From Desulfurellaceae bacterium bin18 (GTDB taxonomy: Bacteria; Desulfobacterota; Binatia; Bin18): 64,000 bases of DNA. This document shows positions 16,894 to 25,067 of the stretch, one piece after another; the first letter of the stretch is position 1, and every line of letters starts with the position of its first letter. Made by a program: the position numbers and the translations under genes. The DNA is taken from the NCBI GenBank assembly GCA_002238415.1, contig MPMI01000019.1, positions 39,192-103,191 on the forward strand, in the 5' to 3' direction. The notes under the pieces are model-generated. The model did no database searches and was not told the origin of the DNA. It was given only the letters and a program-made list of their open reading frames with translations.

Positions 16894-17037
16894 TCAACTC
16901 AATCCAGCGGCAGCGACCGCTCCTATTAAGCCGGACGCCAACAGCCCAACTCCGGCTATTGGACTAGAGAATTTAGCAATCATCCGCATGGCGGTCGGAT
17001 TTTCAGCTTCGGCTTCGAGAACTGTTCTGTAGAGCAT
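16894..17037 (-). CDS. Possible small membrane peptide (47 aa) upstream of the XRE-dynamin gene
   Basis: A 47-residue frame from ATG 17037 to TGA 16894: a charged N-terminus MLYRTVLEAEAENPTAMRM, then a Gly/Ala-rich hydrophobic helix SSPIAGVGLLASGLIGAVAAAG. It has the look of a one-helix membrane peptide with a glycine zipper. No clear ribosome-binding site is present. It is on the same strand as the GTPase gene and separated from it by the DUF4258 fragment. The alternative is a chance frame. Confidence 0.35.
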   Translation of the reverse strand: MLYRTVLEAEAENPTAMRMIAKFSSPIAGVGLLASGLIGAVAAAGLS

Positions 17038-17040
17038 GAA

Positions 17041-17400
17041 AAGATTTCTATAAAGTGGCTAAATAGAAAAATAGTAAGGGCAGATTCACCCGACTCCTGC
17101 CCCTAAACTGACCCCCAAATCCCCTCAAACACCGTTCCAAAACCAGAAATTAGAGGCTGATTAAGGGGTGAAAAATGCCCCCTTAAAGGCCGTTTAGGCG
17201 TGAGAGATCATGAAATTTCGTGAGAAATGGGATTTCACGACCCTGAAATTTCATACCCCATGAAAAGTGGTGCAAATACGCGATATTAGGCCATTTTTGA
17301 TGAGAAATGGGAGCAAAATCACGAAATTTGGCCATGAAATATTTCACGATTTCTCATGTTTCCAGAGTGGCACTGAATTTTGAAAAAAAGCGCGATTGTC
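17041..17400. other. Palindrome-rich AT-rich non-coding stretch
   Basis: No credible gene. It contains hairpin TTAAGGGG (17161-17168)/CCCCTTAA (17179-17186), a larger imperfect inverted repeat bounded by TGAAATTTC (17210-17218 and again near 17243-17251), and repeated words: GAGAAATGGGA twice, CACGA(A)ATTT, TTTCACGA twice, TGAAAT several times. It lies between the NTF2-like gene and the island. It may be a structured RNA, a protein-binding array or a decayed element. Confidence 0.4.
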
Positions 17401-17503
17401 CCGACTTGCATGACACATCCTCCTGTTGTGTATCTTTCTATGCTCGCAGTTCCTGCGAGCCCATCTGGCCGCGTATGCTCAACTCTGTTTTTTCGGGCAC
17501 TGT

Positions 17504-17950
17504 TCAGGCCGCGGGTTTCAGCTTGCCGCCGTGCGCTTCCATATACGCGACCAGACGTTGGACTTCTTCGTCAGAGACTTTGTCTTCCAAGAGACTGATC
17601 CGGTCTCCCTCAAAGACGGCCCGCTCCTCGCCTTCCATGCGGCAGTCCGGCCCGCCGTCCGGGGTGAAGATCGCCACCCAGCGCATCCAGACGGCACCGT
17701 TCTTTTCCATTGGTCCTTCAAGGAACTCAAGGCGGCGCGAGGCAAAGCGACGGTCGAAGCCATTTACCGCAGCCTGAAAATCGCTCAGGATCGTGGCCCG
17801 GCTTTCGTGTCGTCCGCCCAGCGGCGGTCCGGCAATGAAGTCGTATACCGCGTCCTCGGTGAAATAAGGCTCAAGCAGCGACCAGTCATCGCTGTCATAC
17901 GCATCTTCAAAGGCTTGTGCATATTCCAGGAACCGTTCAACAATACCCAT
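17504..17950 (-). CDS. SnoaL/NTF2-like protein
   Basis: A 148-residue cone-fold protein of the SnoaL/NTF2-like superfamily. FLEYAQAFEDAYDSDDWSLL followed by EPYFTEDAVYDF is the typical first helix pair and strand; GRHESRATILSDFQAAVNGF forms the second helix. Such proteins can be isomerases, dehydratases or cyclases, or ligand binders with no activity. The start at 17950 has AAAAAGGAG upstream. No clear operon partner; the hotdog protein gene lies 166 bases upstream on the same strand. Confidence 0.75.
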   Translation of the reverse strand: MGIVERFLEYAQAFEDAYDSDDWSLLEPYFTEDAVYDFIAGPPLGGRHESRATILSDFQAAVNGFDRRFASRRLEFLEGPMEKNGAVWMRWVAIFTPDGGPDCRMEGEERAVFEGDRISLLEDKVSDEEVQRLVAYMEAHGGKLKPAA

Positions 17951-18116
17951 ACGCTGATCTCCTTTTTTTCTCAGGTCAGTTTGGCTTGCGAGTCTGATCT
18001 GGGAATGTTTTTTGTCTCGGTATCACACCGCTCAGCGAGAATACACGAGGAAGCCACCCCGCCGCTCCGCGGTACCCCTCCCAGGAGGGGATTTTGACGC
18101 CCTTTTCTTCGGTTCG

Positions 18117-18560
18117 TTATTTTGCCCCTTTTGTTGCCACCACGGTCCACGTACTGCTCACCGTGGCAACGACTTCATCTTGCGCATTGCGTATGCTCGC
18201 TTCAACAAACGCCACCCGCTGGCCTTTCCTCAGGACTTTGCCCACCCCTTTGACCAGACCCTTTTTGACCGGCTTGAGAAAACTGATTTTCAGCTCTGCG
18301 GTCGTGGCAAATTCGCCTTCGTCCATGACCGACCCGATTGCGCTGCTCAGCAACTCGTCGGCAAAAACACTCAGATAACCGCCGGCCACATAGCCGAACG
18401 GATTCAACACGCGCGGGAGGCTGGCATCCCATTCCCATTCGGATGTACCAGGACCGAACCGCACCGGCCGTAAACCAATCTCCCGGTGTGCCTGAGTGAC
18501 GTAGTCTTCAGGCCGGTTTTCGCGCAGGGCGGCATTCAGTTTTTCGACAGGAGAAAGCAT
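18117..18560 (-). CDS. PaaI-like hotdog-fold thioesterase
   Basis: A 147-residue hotdog protein. NPFGYVAGGYLSVFADELLS (~58-77) corresponds to the HGG...DE catalytic loop of PaaI-type thioesterases, with AGGYLSVFADE in place of HGGxxxxLxD. TTAELKISFLKPVKKG and a Gly-Lys rich RKGQRVAFVEASI strand follow. Likely acyl-CoA thioesterase, substrate unknown. ATG 18560 has GAGGAACT upstream and is preferred over a start five codons earlier. It is divergent from bioF across 131 bases that hold a large inverted repeat. Confidence 0.75.
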   Translation of the reverse strand: MLSPVEKLNAALRENRPEDYVTQAHREIGLRPVRFGPGTSEWEWDASLPRVLNPFGYVAGGYLSVFADELLSSAIGSVMDEGEFATTAELKISFLKPVKKGLVKGVGKVLRKGQRVAFVEASIRNAQDEVVATVSSTWTVVATKGAK

Positions 18561-18617
18561 AGTTCCTCGTACCACCTTTTGATCGTCTTCTCAAAAGGGG
18601 AGCCGCATGCAGCGATT

Positions 18618-18673
18618 TAAAGAGTAAATGTGTCCTCCAATCGAGATGAGATGCTGGACACGTTTACTCTTTA
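18618..18673. promoter_or_regulatory. Large inverted repeat upstream of bioF (candidate operator or leader hairpin)
   Basis: Arms TAAAGAGTAAATGTGTCC (18618-18635) and GGACACGTTTACTCTTTA (18656-18673) pair at 17 of 18 positions around a 20-base loop, ending 18 bases before the bioF start. The inner part GTAAA...TTTAC resembles BirA-type boxes, but the arms are longer and the consensus TTGTtAACC is not met. It could be a repressor site for the biotin operon, or an RNA hairpin covering the translation start region. Confidence 0.55.
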
Positions 18674-18691
18674 CCGGCAGTATAGGCGCGC

Positions 18692-19864
18692 ATGCGCAAA
18701 GAGATACTCACCGCCCGCTTGGCCGAGGTGAAAGAGAGTGGCTTGTACCGTCGCTTGCGTGCAGTTGAGGGTGCGCAGGACGCGGCTATTGTCCTTGAAG
18801 GCCAAGAGGTGTTGCTGTTTTCTTCCAATAATTACTTGGGCTTGGCCAATCACCCGGCCCTCAAGCTGGCGGCCCAAGAGGCGATTGAGCGGTACGGCTG
18901 TGGCAGTGGCGCTTCGCGTCTGATTTCCGGCTCCATGGCTGTCCATCACGAGTTGGAACATCGCCTTGCGACACTTAAAAAAACAGAAGCTGCTCTTGTT
19001 TTTCCGACGGGTTATCACGCCAATATCGGGGTGCTGTCCGCCCTGATGGGACCGGACGATACGATCTTGAGTGACAGCCTGAACCACGCCAGCATCATTG
19101 ACGGCTGCCGCCTGTCACGGGCTGATACTCGGGTCTATCGTCATGCTGACACCGAGCATCTGGGTGAACTGCTGAAAGCGTGCCCAGCGACCGGCCAGTG
19201 CCTGATTGTGACGGACAGCGTGTTCAGCATGGACGGTGACCTGGCCCCACTGGCGGAGATTGTTGCTCTGGCCCGGCAGTATGACGCCTGGGTGATGGTT
19301 GATGAGGCCCACGCGACCGGCGTGTTCGGATCGCACGGTGGCGGCCTGGTTGAAGAACTCGGCCTGACCGAAGAGGTCGATATCCAGATGGGAACCCTGG
19401 GGAAGGCACTGGGCTGCGTGGGGGCCTTTGTGGCTGGCAGTCACGAGCTGATTGATTGGCTGGTGAATCGGGCGCGGAGTTTCATCTATACCACGGCGAT
19501 TCCGCCCGCAGTTGCGGCGTCGGTACTCGCCGCCCTCGACATCGTGGAGCAAGAGCCCGAGCGACGACGGCAGTTGTGGAATAACACCCGGGTGTTGGCG
19601 GACGGACTCCGCTCGCTTGGTTATACGCTGGGCACGACCCACTCGCAGATTCTGCCGGTCATCATCGGCGAGGCATGCGAGACAATGAGCGTGGCCGCTG
19701 CTATCCTCCAGCGTGGCGTCTTTGCCCACGGCATCCGTCCGCCAACCGTTCCGGAAGGCACCTCGCGCATTCGCGTGACTCCCATGGCAACCCACACCCA
19801 GGACCAGCTGTCGCGCACGCTGGACGCTTTTGCCGCGGCTGGCAAGGAGATCGGGATTCGATGA
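18692..19864 (+). CDS. bioF: 8-amino-7-oxononanoate synthase
   Basis: A 390-residue PLP enzyme of the alpha-oxoamine synthase family. FSSNNYLGLANHP (~43), GCGSGASRLISG, DSLNHASIIDG, the aspartate-containing VDEAHATGVFG (~207) and the PLP-lysine motif GTLGKALG (~237) are all present. It condenses pimeloyl-ACP/CoA with alanine to KAPA in biotin synthesis. First gene of bioFADB; the stop overlaps the bioA start as ATGA, indicating translational coupling. Confidence 0.95.
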   Translation: MRKEILTARLAEVKESGLYRRLRAVEGAQDAAIVLEGQEVLLFSSNNYLGLANHPALKLAAQEAIERYGCGSGASRLISGSMAVHHELEHRLATLKKTEAALVFPTGYHANIGVLSALMGPDDTILSDSLNHASIIDGCRLSRADTRVYRHADTEHLGELLKACPATGQCLIVTDSVFSMDGDLAPLAEIVALARQYDAWVMVDEAHATGVFGSHGGGLVEELGLTEEVDIQMGTLGKALGCVGAFVAGSHELIDWLVNRARSFIYTTAIPPAVAASVLAALDIVEQEPERRRQLWNNTRVLADGLRSLGYTLGTTHSQILPVIIGEACETMSVAAAILQRGVFAHGIRPPTVPEGTSRIRVTPMATHTQDQLSRTLDAFAAAGKEIGIR

Positions 19865-21216
19865 GCGCCCCGTCGTATGCAGACCTCAAAGCCTGGGATC
19901 ATGCCTATGTGTGGCATCCGTTTACCCAGATGCAGGACTGGTTGCGGGAAGACCCGATTATTATTGCCAGGGGCGAGGGCAATTATGTGATTGATGTTAA
20001 CGGTAAGCGCTATCTGGACGGGGCCTCCTCGTTATGGTGCAACGTTCATGGCCATACCCATCCCCGCCTCAACAGGGCCATTACCGAGCAGGTCAACCGG
20101 ATATCGCATTCGACCATGCTCGGGCTGGCCAATATCCCGTCTATCCTGCTGGCGAAGAAACTGGTTGAGTTGGCACCGTCCGGGCTGACCCGCGTGTTCT
20201 ATTCGGACGCGGGTGCCACCGCCACGGAAATCGCGCTCAAACTGGCGTTTCAGTACTGGCAGTTACGCGGAGAAGCCCGGCGCACGAAATTTGCCTCATT
20301 AGTCGAAGCCTACCACGGCGATACTCTAGGCGCGGTCAGCGTGGGCTACTCCGAACTCTTTCATCATTTCTATCGACCCCTTTTGGCGGACACCGTCCGA
20401 CTGACCCCGCCGCATGTGTTTCGCTTTGTCCGCGGCATGTCGGCCGAGCGGGCGCTGGCCGCGGCCCAGGAAGAAGCCGAACATACCCTCGCCCGGCAGC
20501 ACGCCGAGCTGGCAGCCGTGATTATAGAACCCCTCATGCAGGGCGCGGCCGGGATGTGGGCACATCCGGTCGAATACGTGCGCACCCTGCGCCAGCTCAC
20601 GCGTCAGCACGGCATCCTCCTGATCTGTGACGAAGTGGCCACCGGGTTTGGTCGCACCGGGAAAATGTTCGCCTGCGAACATGCCGCTATCAACCCGGAC
20701 TTGTTCTGTCTGGCCAAGGGTATTACCGGCGGTTATCTGCCACTCGCGGCCACCCTAGCCACCGAGGAAATTTTTTCCGCCTTTCTCGCACCCTACGAAG
20801 AGTTCAAGACTTTCTTTCATGGCCATACGTATACCGGTAATCCCGTAGCCTGCGCCGCGGCCCTGGCCAGCCTGGAGGTTTTTGCCGAAGAGCAGGTCCT
20901 TGAGCATCTGCAGTCCAAGATTAGCCTGTTGACCCAACGCCTCCGGACCGATATCGCCCCCCTCTCCCACGTGGCCGACATTCGACAGTGGGGCATGATG
21001 GTCGGGGTCGAATTGATGCGCGACCCGGCCAACAAGATCGCTTATGATCCCGCCGAGAAGATCAGTATTCGGGTCATCCAGGAAGCGCGCAAACATGGCG
21101 TGATGATTCGACCGTTGGGTAGCATCATCATTCTCATGCCGCCGCTCAGCATTACCGAGGACGAATTGTCACTCCTGCTCGATGTCGTCCACACCGCCAT
21201 TCAGACCGTCACATGA
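19861..21216 (+). CDS. bioA: Adenosylmethionine-8-amino-7-oxononanoate aminotransferase
   Basis: A 451-residue class III aminotransferase. The N-terminus WDHAYVWHPFTQMQDW is diagnostic for BioA; YLDGASSLWCNVHGHTHP, SDAGATATEIALKLAFQYW, ICDEVATGFGRTG and the PLP-lysine motif FCLAKGITGGYLP follow. It transaminates KAPA to DAPA with SAM as donor. The start at ATG 19861 overlaps the bioF stop by four bases; the frame is open upstream but that part runs antisense-like inside bioF. The 3' end overlaps bioD, again as ATGA. Confidence 0.95.
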   Translation: MSAPSYADLKAWDHAYVWHPFTQMQDWLREDPIIIARGEGNYVIDVNGKRYLDGASSLWCNVHGHTHPRLNRAITEQVNRISHSTMLGLANIPSILLAKKLVELAPSGLTRVFYSDAGATATEIALKLAFQYWQLRGEARRTKFASLVEAYHGDTLGAVSVGYSELFHHFYRPLLADTVRLTPPHVFRFVRGMSAERALAAAQEEAEHTLARQHAELAAVIIEPLMQGAAGMWAHPVEYVRTLRQLTRQHGILLICDEVATGFGRTGKMFACEHAAINPDLFCLAKGITGGYLPLAATLATEEIFSAFLAPYEEFKTFFHGHTYTGNPVACAAALASLEVFAEEQVLEHLQSKISLLTQRLRTDIAPLSHVADIRQWGMMVGVELMRDPANKIAYDPAEKISIRVIQEARKHGVMIRPLGSIIILMPPLSITEDELSLLLDVVHTAIQTVT

Positions 21217-21920
21217 CCAGCCTGTTTATCACCGGTACGGATACCGGCATCGGCAAGACCCTGGTCGGCTGTGGCATTGCCGCGGCCCTGACCGCCCAAG
21301 GCAAGCGGGTGGGCGTGCTCAAACCGGCAGAAACGGGCTGCGACAGACGAGACGGGGCCTTATACCCGGACGACGCCTTGCGTCTGGCCGACTATGCCCG
21401 GAGCAGCCTACCGCTTGAGACCGTATGCCCCTACCGTTTTTCCCCGCCGGTCGCCCCGAGCGTCGCGGCCGAGCAGGCCGGCGTGACCATTCAGCCGGAG
21501 CGGATTATCGAGATGTTTCATACGATTGCCGACCAACACGATGTGACGCTGGTAGAGGGCGCCGGCGGCTTGCTGGTGCCGCTCGTGGGCCGCTATTCAT
21601 TTGCCGACCTAGCTCGTGATCTCGGCATTCCGATTCTCGTCGTGGTCGGCTCAAAGCTCGGCGCGTTGAATCATACCCTGCTGACGCTGCACTGCATTGC
21701 GGCTCGCGCGTTACCCCTGGCCGGCTATACCCTCAACCATCCGACCCCGGCCACGGATGACGCCATCACAACCAACGCAACGACTTTAGCTAACCTGACC
21801 GATGTGCCGTGCCGGGGCATTATTCCCCATCTTTCGTTGAGCGAGGATATCGACCGGGATCGTGTGATGCTGAGCGAGATGTTCGCCACAGCAGTTGATC
21901 TTCCCGGACTGCTCGGATAG
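21213..21920 (+). CDS. bioD: Dethiobiotin synthetase
   Basis: A 235-residue P-loop enzyme. It begins SLFITGTDTGIGKTLVGCGI with the extended Walker A motif; KPAETGCDRRDG and VEGAGGLLVPL are the substrate- and Mg-ATP-binding motifs. It closes the ureido ring of dethiobiotin from DAPA, CO2 and ATP. It overlaps the bioA stop by four bases and is followed by bioB after 44 bases. Confidence 0.95.
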   Translation: MTSLFITGTDTGIGKTLVGCGIAAALTAQGKRVGVLKPAETGCDRRDGALYPDDALRLADYARSSLPLETVCPYRFSPPVAPSVAAEQAGVTIQPERIIEMFHTIADQHDVTLVEGAGGLLVPLVGRYSFADLARDLGIPILVVVGSKLGALNHTLLTLHCIAARALPLAGYTLNHPTPATDDAITTNATTLANLTDVPCRGIIPHLSLSEDIDRDRVMLSEMFATAVDLPGLLG

Positions 21921-21964
21921 AGCAGAGTCCTGCTCAGCACGTTTTGACGGAAAGGGAAAACAGT

Positions 21965-22975
21965 ATGAATAGCTTCTCGCACTTCGCGACCCAATCACTA
22001 GCTGGCGAGTTACTGTCGCGTGAAGACGCCTTCGCTGTTTTACGCACATCCGACGAGGAGTTATCCGACCTGCTGCATGCGGCCTTCACGGTGCGAGAAA
22101 AGTTCTTCGGGCGCAAGGTCAAGATTTGTGTCTTACAAAATGCTCGCAGCGGCTTATGCCCGGAAGATTGCAATTACTGTTCGCAGTCCTCCATCTCCAA
22201 AGCTCCGATTGACAAATACCGCCTGCTCTCAACGGACGAACTGCTTGCCGGAGCACGCAAGGCGGCCCAGGCAGGCGCCCGTCGCTATTGCATGGTTGCT
22301 AGCGGACGTGGCCCCAGCGAGCGCGATGTTGCTCATCTGACCGCGGCGACACGCCAGATCAAAGCCGAGTTTCCCGGCCTGGAGATTTGTGTCTCTCTGG
22401 GGCTCATGAGTGAACCCCAGGCCCGCGCACTCAAAGACTCCGGCGTCGGCTGGGTCAACCACAACCTCAACACCAGCCGTGAGTTCTACGCGGAGATCTG
22501 CTCAACGCATACCTATGAGGATCGGGTTGAGACCGTCAAAAACGTCAAGCGAGCCGGGTTATCCACGTGTAGCGGCGGTATTATCGGCATGGGTGAAAAA
22601 GACGAGGACATCGTTGAGTTAGCCTACGCCGTCCGGGAGCTGGGCATTGACTCCGTGCCGGTTAATTTCCTGTATCCCATTGACGGCACGCCCCTCGGTT
22701 CGCGTAAGGATTTCAATCCCGTTCGCGGTCTCAAGGCGCTCTGTCTGATGCGCTTCCTGAATCCGCGTAGCGAAATCCGTATGGCTGCGGGACGCGAACT
22801 CTATCTCGGCCAATGGTCGGGCTTAGCCTTCTATCCAGCGAACTCGATTTTTGTTGAAGGCTATCTCACCACTCCGGGCCAGCAGGCCCAGGACGCCCAT
22901 CAACTCGTTGAAGCCGCCGGGTTTGAGGTAGAGCAAGAAGACGTGCCGAGCGAAGAAGCGCGCAGTGGAGTATAG
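21965..22975 (+). CDS. bioB: Biotin synthase (radical SAM)
   Basis: A 336-residue radical SAM enzyme with the 4Fe-4S motif CPEDCNYC (CxxxCxxC) at ~58-65, followed by SQSS. YCMVASGRGPSERDV, CVSLGLMSEPQA, NHNLNTSREFY and CSGGIIGMGE are conserved BioB blocks that bind SAM, dethiobiotin and the 2Fe-2S cluster. It inserts sulfur into dethiobiotin. The start at ATG 21965 has GAAAGGG upstream; an in-frame TTG 21 bases earlier is less likely. Last gene of the operon. No bioC or bioH is linked, so pimelate-chain synthesis must be encoded elsewhere. Confidence 0.95.
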   Translation: MNSFSHFATQSLAGELLSREDAFAVLRTSDEELSDLLHAAFTVREKFFGRKVKICVLQNARSGLCPEDCNYCSQSSISKAPIDKYRLLSTDELLAGARKAAQAGARRYCMVASGRGPSERDVAHLTAATRQIKAEFPGLEICVSLGLMSEPQARALKDSGVGWVNHNLNTSREFYAEICSTHTYEDRVETVKNVKRAGLSTCSGGIIGMGEKDEDIVELAYAVRELGIDSVPVNFLYPIDGTPLGSRKDFNPVRGLKALCLMRFLNPRSEIRMAAGRELYLGQWSGLAFYPANSIFVEGYLTTPGQQAQDAHQLVEAAGFEVEQEDVPSEEARSGV

Positions 22976-23072
22976 GCTCTTCCTCTGCATCTCCTCCCCT
23001 CTTCCATCCCACGTCCAGGAACTTGAGCAGTCTCGGCATAGCTGGTAGGCGTGCCAGGGAGGGGGATATCCT

Positions 23073-24095
23073 ATGCGTACGTCTGTGTATTGGCTCGTCA
23101 CTGCCTGTCTGGTGCTCTTGAGCGTTCCGACGCAAGCCGAAGAAAAGAAGCCGGCTATTCGCTTTGGCCTGCAAGTCGCGCAACAGCAAACCACGGTCGA
23201 AGAACTCAAGGACGTGTGGCAGGAAGCCGAGGCCCTGGGTTTCGATACCTTGTGGGTGAACGATCACCTGCTGCCCAGCGTAGGTCCGTCCGACGGGGCC
23301 ATGCTTGAGTCCTGGACCTTGCTCGGGGCAATGGCGGCCTCCACCTCAAAAATCCAGATTGGCTGTATGGTGACGAGCAATACCTTTCGCCATCCGTCCA
23401 TCCTGGCAAAAATGGCGACCACGGTGGATCATCTGAGCAACGGTCGGCTTATTTTTGGTATTGGCTCAGGCTGGTTCAAACGTGAGCACGAAGCGTACGG
23501 GGTCGAGTTCTCTACGATGAAAGGCCGCGCCCGGCGGCTGGATGAAGCGCTGCAAGTGATCACCAAGCTCTGGCAAGCCAACCCGACCGCGTCGCATACG
23601 GGCAAATATTACTCGCTGGTGGACGCACCATTTGTCCCGAAGCCGGTGCAGCAACCAATGCCACCGATTATGATTGGTGGGGTCGGTGAAAAGTTGACCC
23701 TACCGATTGTCGCCCGCTATGCCCAGATGTGGAACGTGCCGATTCTTTCGCCCAGTCAGTTTGCCAAAAAGAACCAAGTATTGGAGCAATACTGCGCGGA
23801 TATCAACCGAGACTGTAGCGAGATTGAACGCTCCTATCTGACTCCGATGTACCTCAATCCGAGCCCCGAAGCGCTGCAACGGGTGCTGCAACGGGCGATG
23901 ACCATGCGCGGTCTGACTGAGTCGGAAGCACGCCGGACGATTCTCGCCGGTACGCCGGCTGAAATCCGCACGCAACTCCAGGCGTATATCGATATTGGCG
24001 TCACCCACTTCATTATTAATCTGCGGCGTCCGGGCCTGTACGATCGAGAGGCCGTGCGTGTCTTTGCCACGGAGGTCATGCCGGCCCTGCGCTAG
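23073..24095 (+). CDS. Exported LLM-class (F420/FMN) oxidoreductase
   Basis: A 340-residue luciferase-like protein with an unusual signal peptide: MRTSVYWLVTACLVLLSVPT then QAEEKK, with cleavage probably at TQA-EE. The mature part is a typical F420-type LLM barrel: IRFGLQVAQQQT, WVNDHLLP, LDHLSNGRLIFGIGSGWFKREHEAYG (seen here as VDHLSNGR...), PPIMIGGVGEK and LAGTPAEIRTQL. Flavin- or F420-dependent enzymes are normally cytoplasmic, so Sec export of an unfolded apoprotein would be odd. GAGGGGGATAT precedes ATG 23073. Confidence 0.85.
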   Translation: MRTSVYWLVTACLVLLSVPTQAEEKKPAIRFGLQVAQQQTTVEELKDVWQEAEALGFDTLWVNDHLLPSVGPSDGAMLESWTLLGAMAASTSKIQIGCMVTSNTFRHPSILAKMATTVDHLSNGRLIFGIGSGWFKREHEAYGVEFSTMKGRARRLDEALQVITKLWQANPTASHTGKYYSLVDAPFVPKPVQQPMPPIMIGGVGEKLTLPIVARYAQMWNVPILSPSQFAKKNQVLEQYCADINRDCSEIERSYLTPMYLNPSPEALQRVLQRAMTMRGLTESEARRTILAGTPAEIRTQLQAYIDIGVTHFIINLRRPGLYDREAVRVFATEVMPALR

Positions 24096-24143
24096 TGTCG
24101 TTCCGTTCGCTTTGACACTGCCTGCAATTTTCTCCAAGCTCAC

Positions 24144-25040
24144 ATGGCCATGTCCCCCCAACGCCGCGCCCTACTGCTGATGATTCTGACGGCCCTGGTG
24201 TGGGCCGGTCTGTTTCCAACCGGGAAAGTCGCCCTGCGCAGCATCCCGCCCTTTCCGTTTGCGGCCATTCGTCTGACTATTGGCGCAGCGCTACTCTTTC
24301 TCTATCTCCATCGCAAGAACGACGCGCAGGAAATGCCGGTCAACTGGACACCCCGCCTGGTCGGCAGTTTTCTCTTTCTCGGTTTTACCGGCTATCTGCT
24401 GTCTGTGGGCGGCAGCTATCAGGGGCTGCGTTTAACCACGGCCACGAATGCGGCCCTGCTCAACGCGGCGTCGCCGATTGCCATTGCGCTCCTGGCCGCC
24501 ATATTCCTGAGAGAGAAGATGTCGGCTAAGATGCTCTTGGGCATTGTCATCTCCATTGTTGGCGTTGGGGTGATTGTTGCGCGGGGCTCGTGGCAGGTCA
24601 TTACCGCCAGCGCGTACAACCCGGGCGATCTGATTATTGTGGCCACGCTGTTTGCCTGGGGTATCTATACGACCTACGGCCGCCACCTCATGCGGGTGGT
24701 TTCTCCACTGGCGGCAACGACCTATGCCTATATTGCCGGGGCAACGTATTTGCTCATTGCCTGCTGGCTGACCGAGTGGGAGGGCTGGCAGGTTGCCGAA
24801 ACGCGCTGGGATTCCTGGCTGGCCGTGGCATATCAGAGCACGCTCGGCACGTTCGCCCACTTCTGGTATTACCAGGCGGTTGAAATCCTGGGGCCGAGCC
24901 GGGCGGGCGTGTTTATCAATCTTGTGCCGGTCATGGCCATTGGGATTGCCTATGTCTTTCTTGATGAGGCATTAACGTTGCCCCATCTGGTGGGCGGGCT
25001 CATTGTGCTGGTGGGCGTCGGGGTGGCGGCACGGCGCTGA
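24144..25040 (+). CDS. EamA/DMT-superfamily membrane transporter
   Basis: A 298-residue protein with about ten hydrophobic segments in two EamA repeats. The first begins LLMILTALVWAGLFPTGKVA and carries the AAIRLTIGAALLF segment; the second begins near DLIIVATLFAWGIYTTYGRH and ends with LGPSRAGVFINLVPVMAIG and a closing HLVGGLIVLVGVGVA. Members export amino acids, nucleosides or other small metabolites. It starts 48 bases after the exported oxidoreductase and may share its transcript. Substrate unknown. Confidence 0.85.
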   Translation: MAMSPQRRALLLMILTALVWAGLFPTGKVALRSIPPFPFAAIRLTIGAALLFLYLHRKNDAQEMPVNWTPRLVGSFLFLGFTGYLLSVGGSYQGLRLTTATNAALLNAASPIAIALLAAIFLREKMSAKMLLGIVISIVGVGVIVARGSWQVITASAYNPGDLIIVATLFAWGIYTTYGRHLMRVVSPLAATTYAYIAGATYLLIACWLTEWEGWQVAETRWDSWLAVAYQSTLGTFAHFWYYQAVEILGPSRAGVFINLVPVMAIGIAYVFLDEALTLPHLVGGLIVLVGVGVAARR

Positions 25041-25067
25041 GACTCGTCGGCTTCAGCCGCCCCATTC

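Noticed and set aside
16802..17032. Plus-strand frame of 76 codons opposite the DUF4258 fragment
   Set aside because: No family match, no ribosome-binding site, and it overlaps the DUF4258 remnant on the other strand.
17150..17365. Retron-like or CRISPR-like element in the palindrome-rich block
   Set aside because: No reverse transcriptase or cas gene is near, and the repeats are irregular in length and spacing.
18618..18673. BirA box assignment for the bio inverted repeat
   Set aside because: Half-sites do not match TTGTtAACC well and the spacer is 20 rather than about 15; kept only as an unassigned operator or hairpin.
19675..19860. N-terminal extension of bioA upstream of 19861
   Set aside because: The extension overlaps bioF, has no family similarity, and ATG 19861 gives the normal BioA start coupled to the bioF stop.
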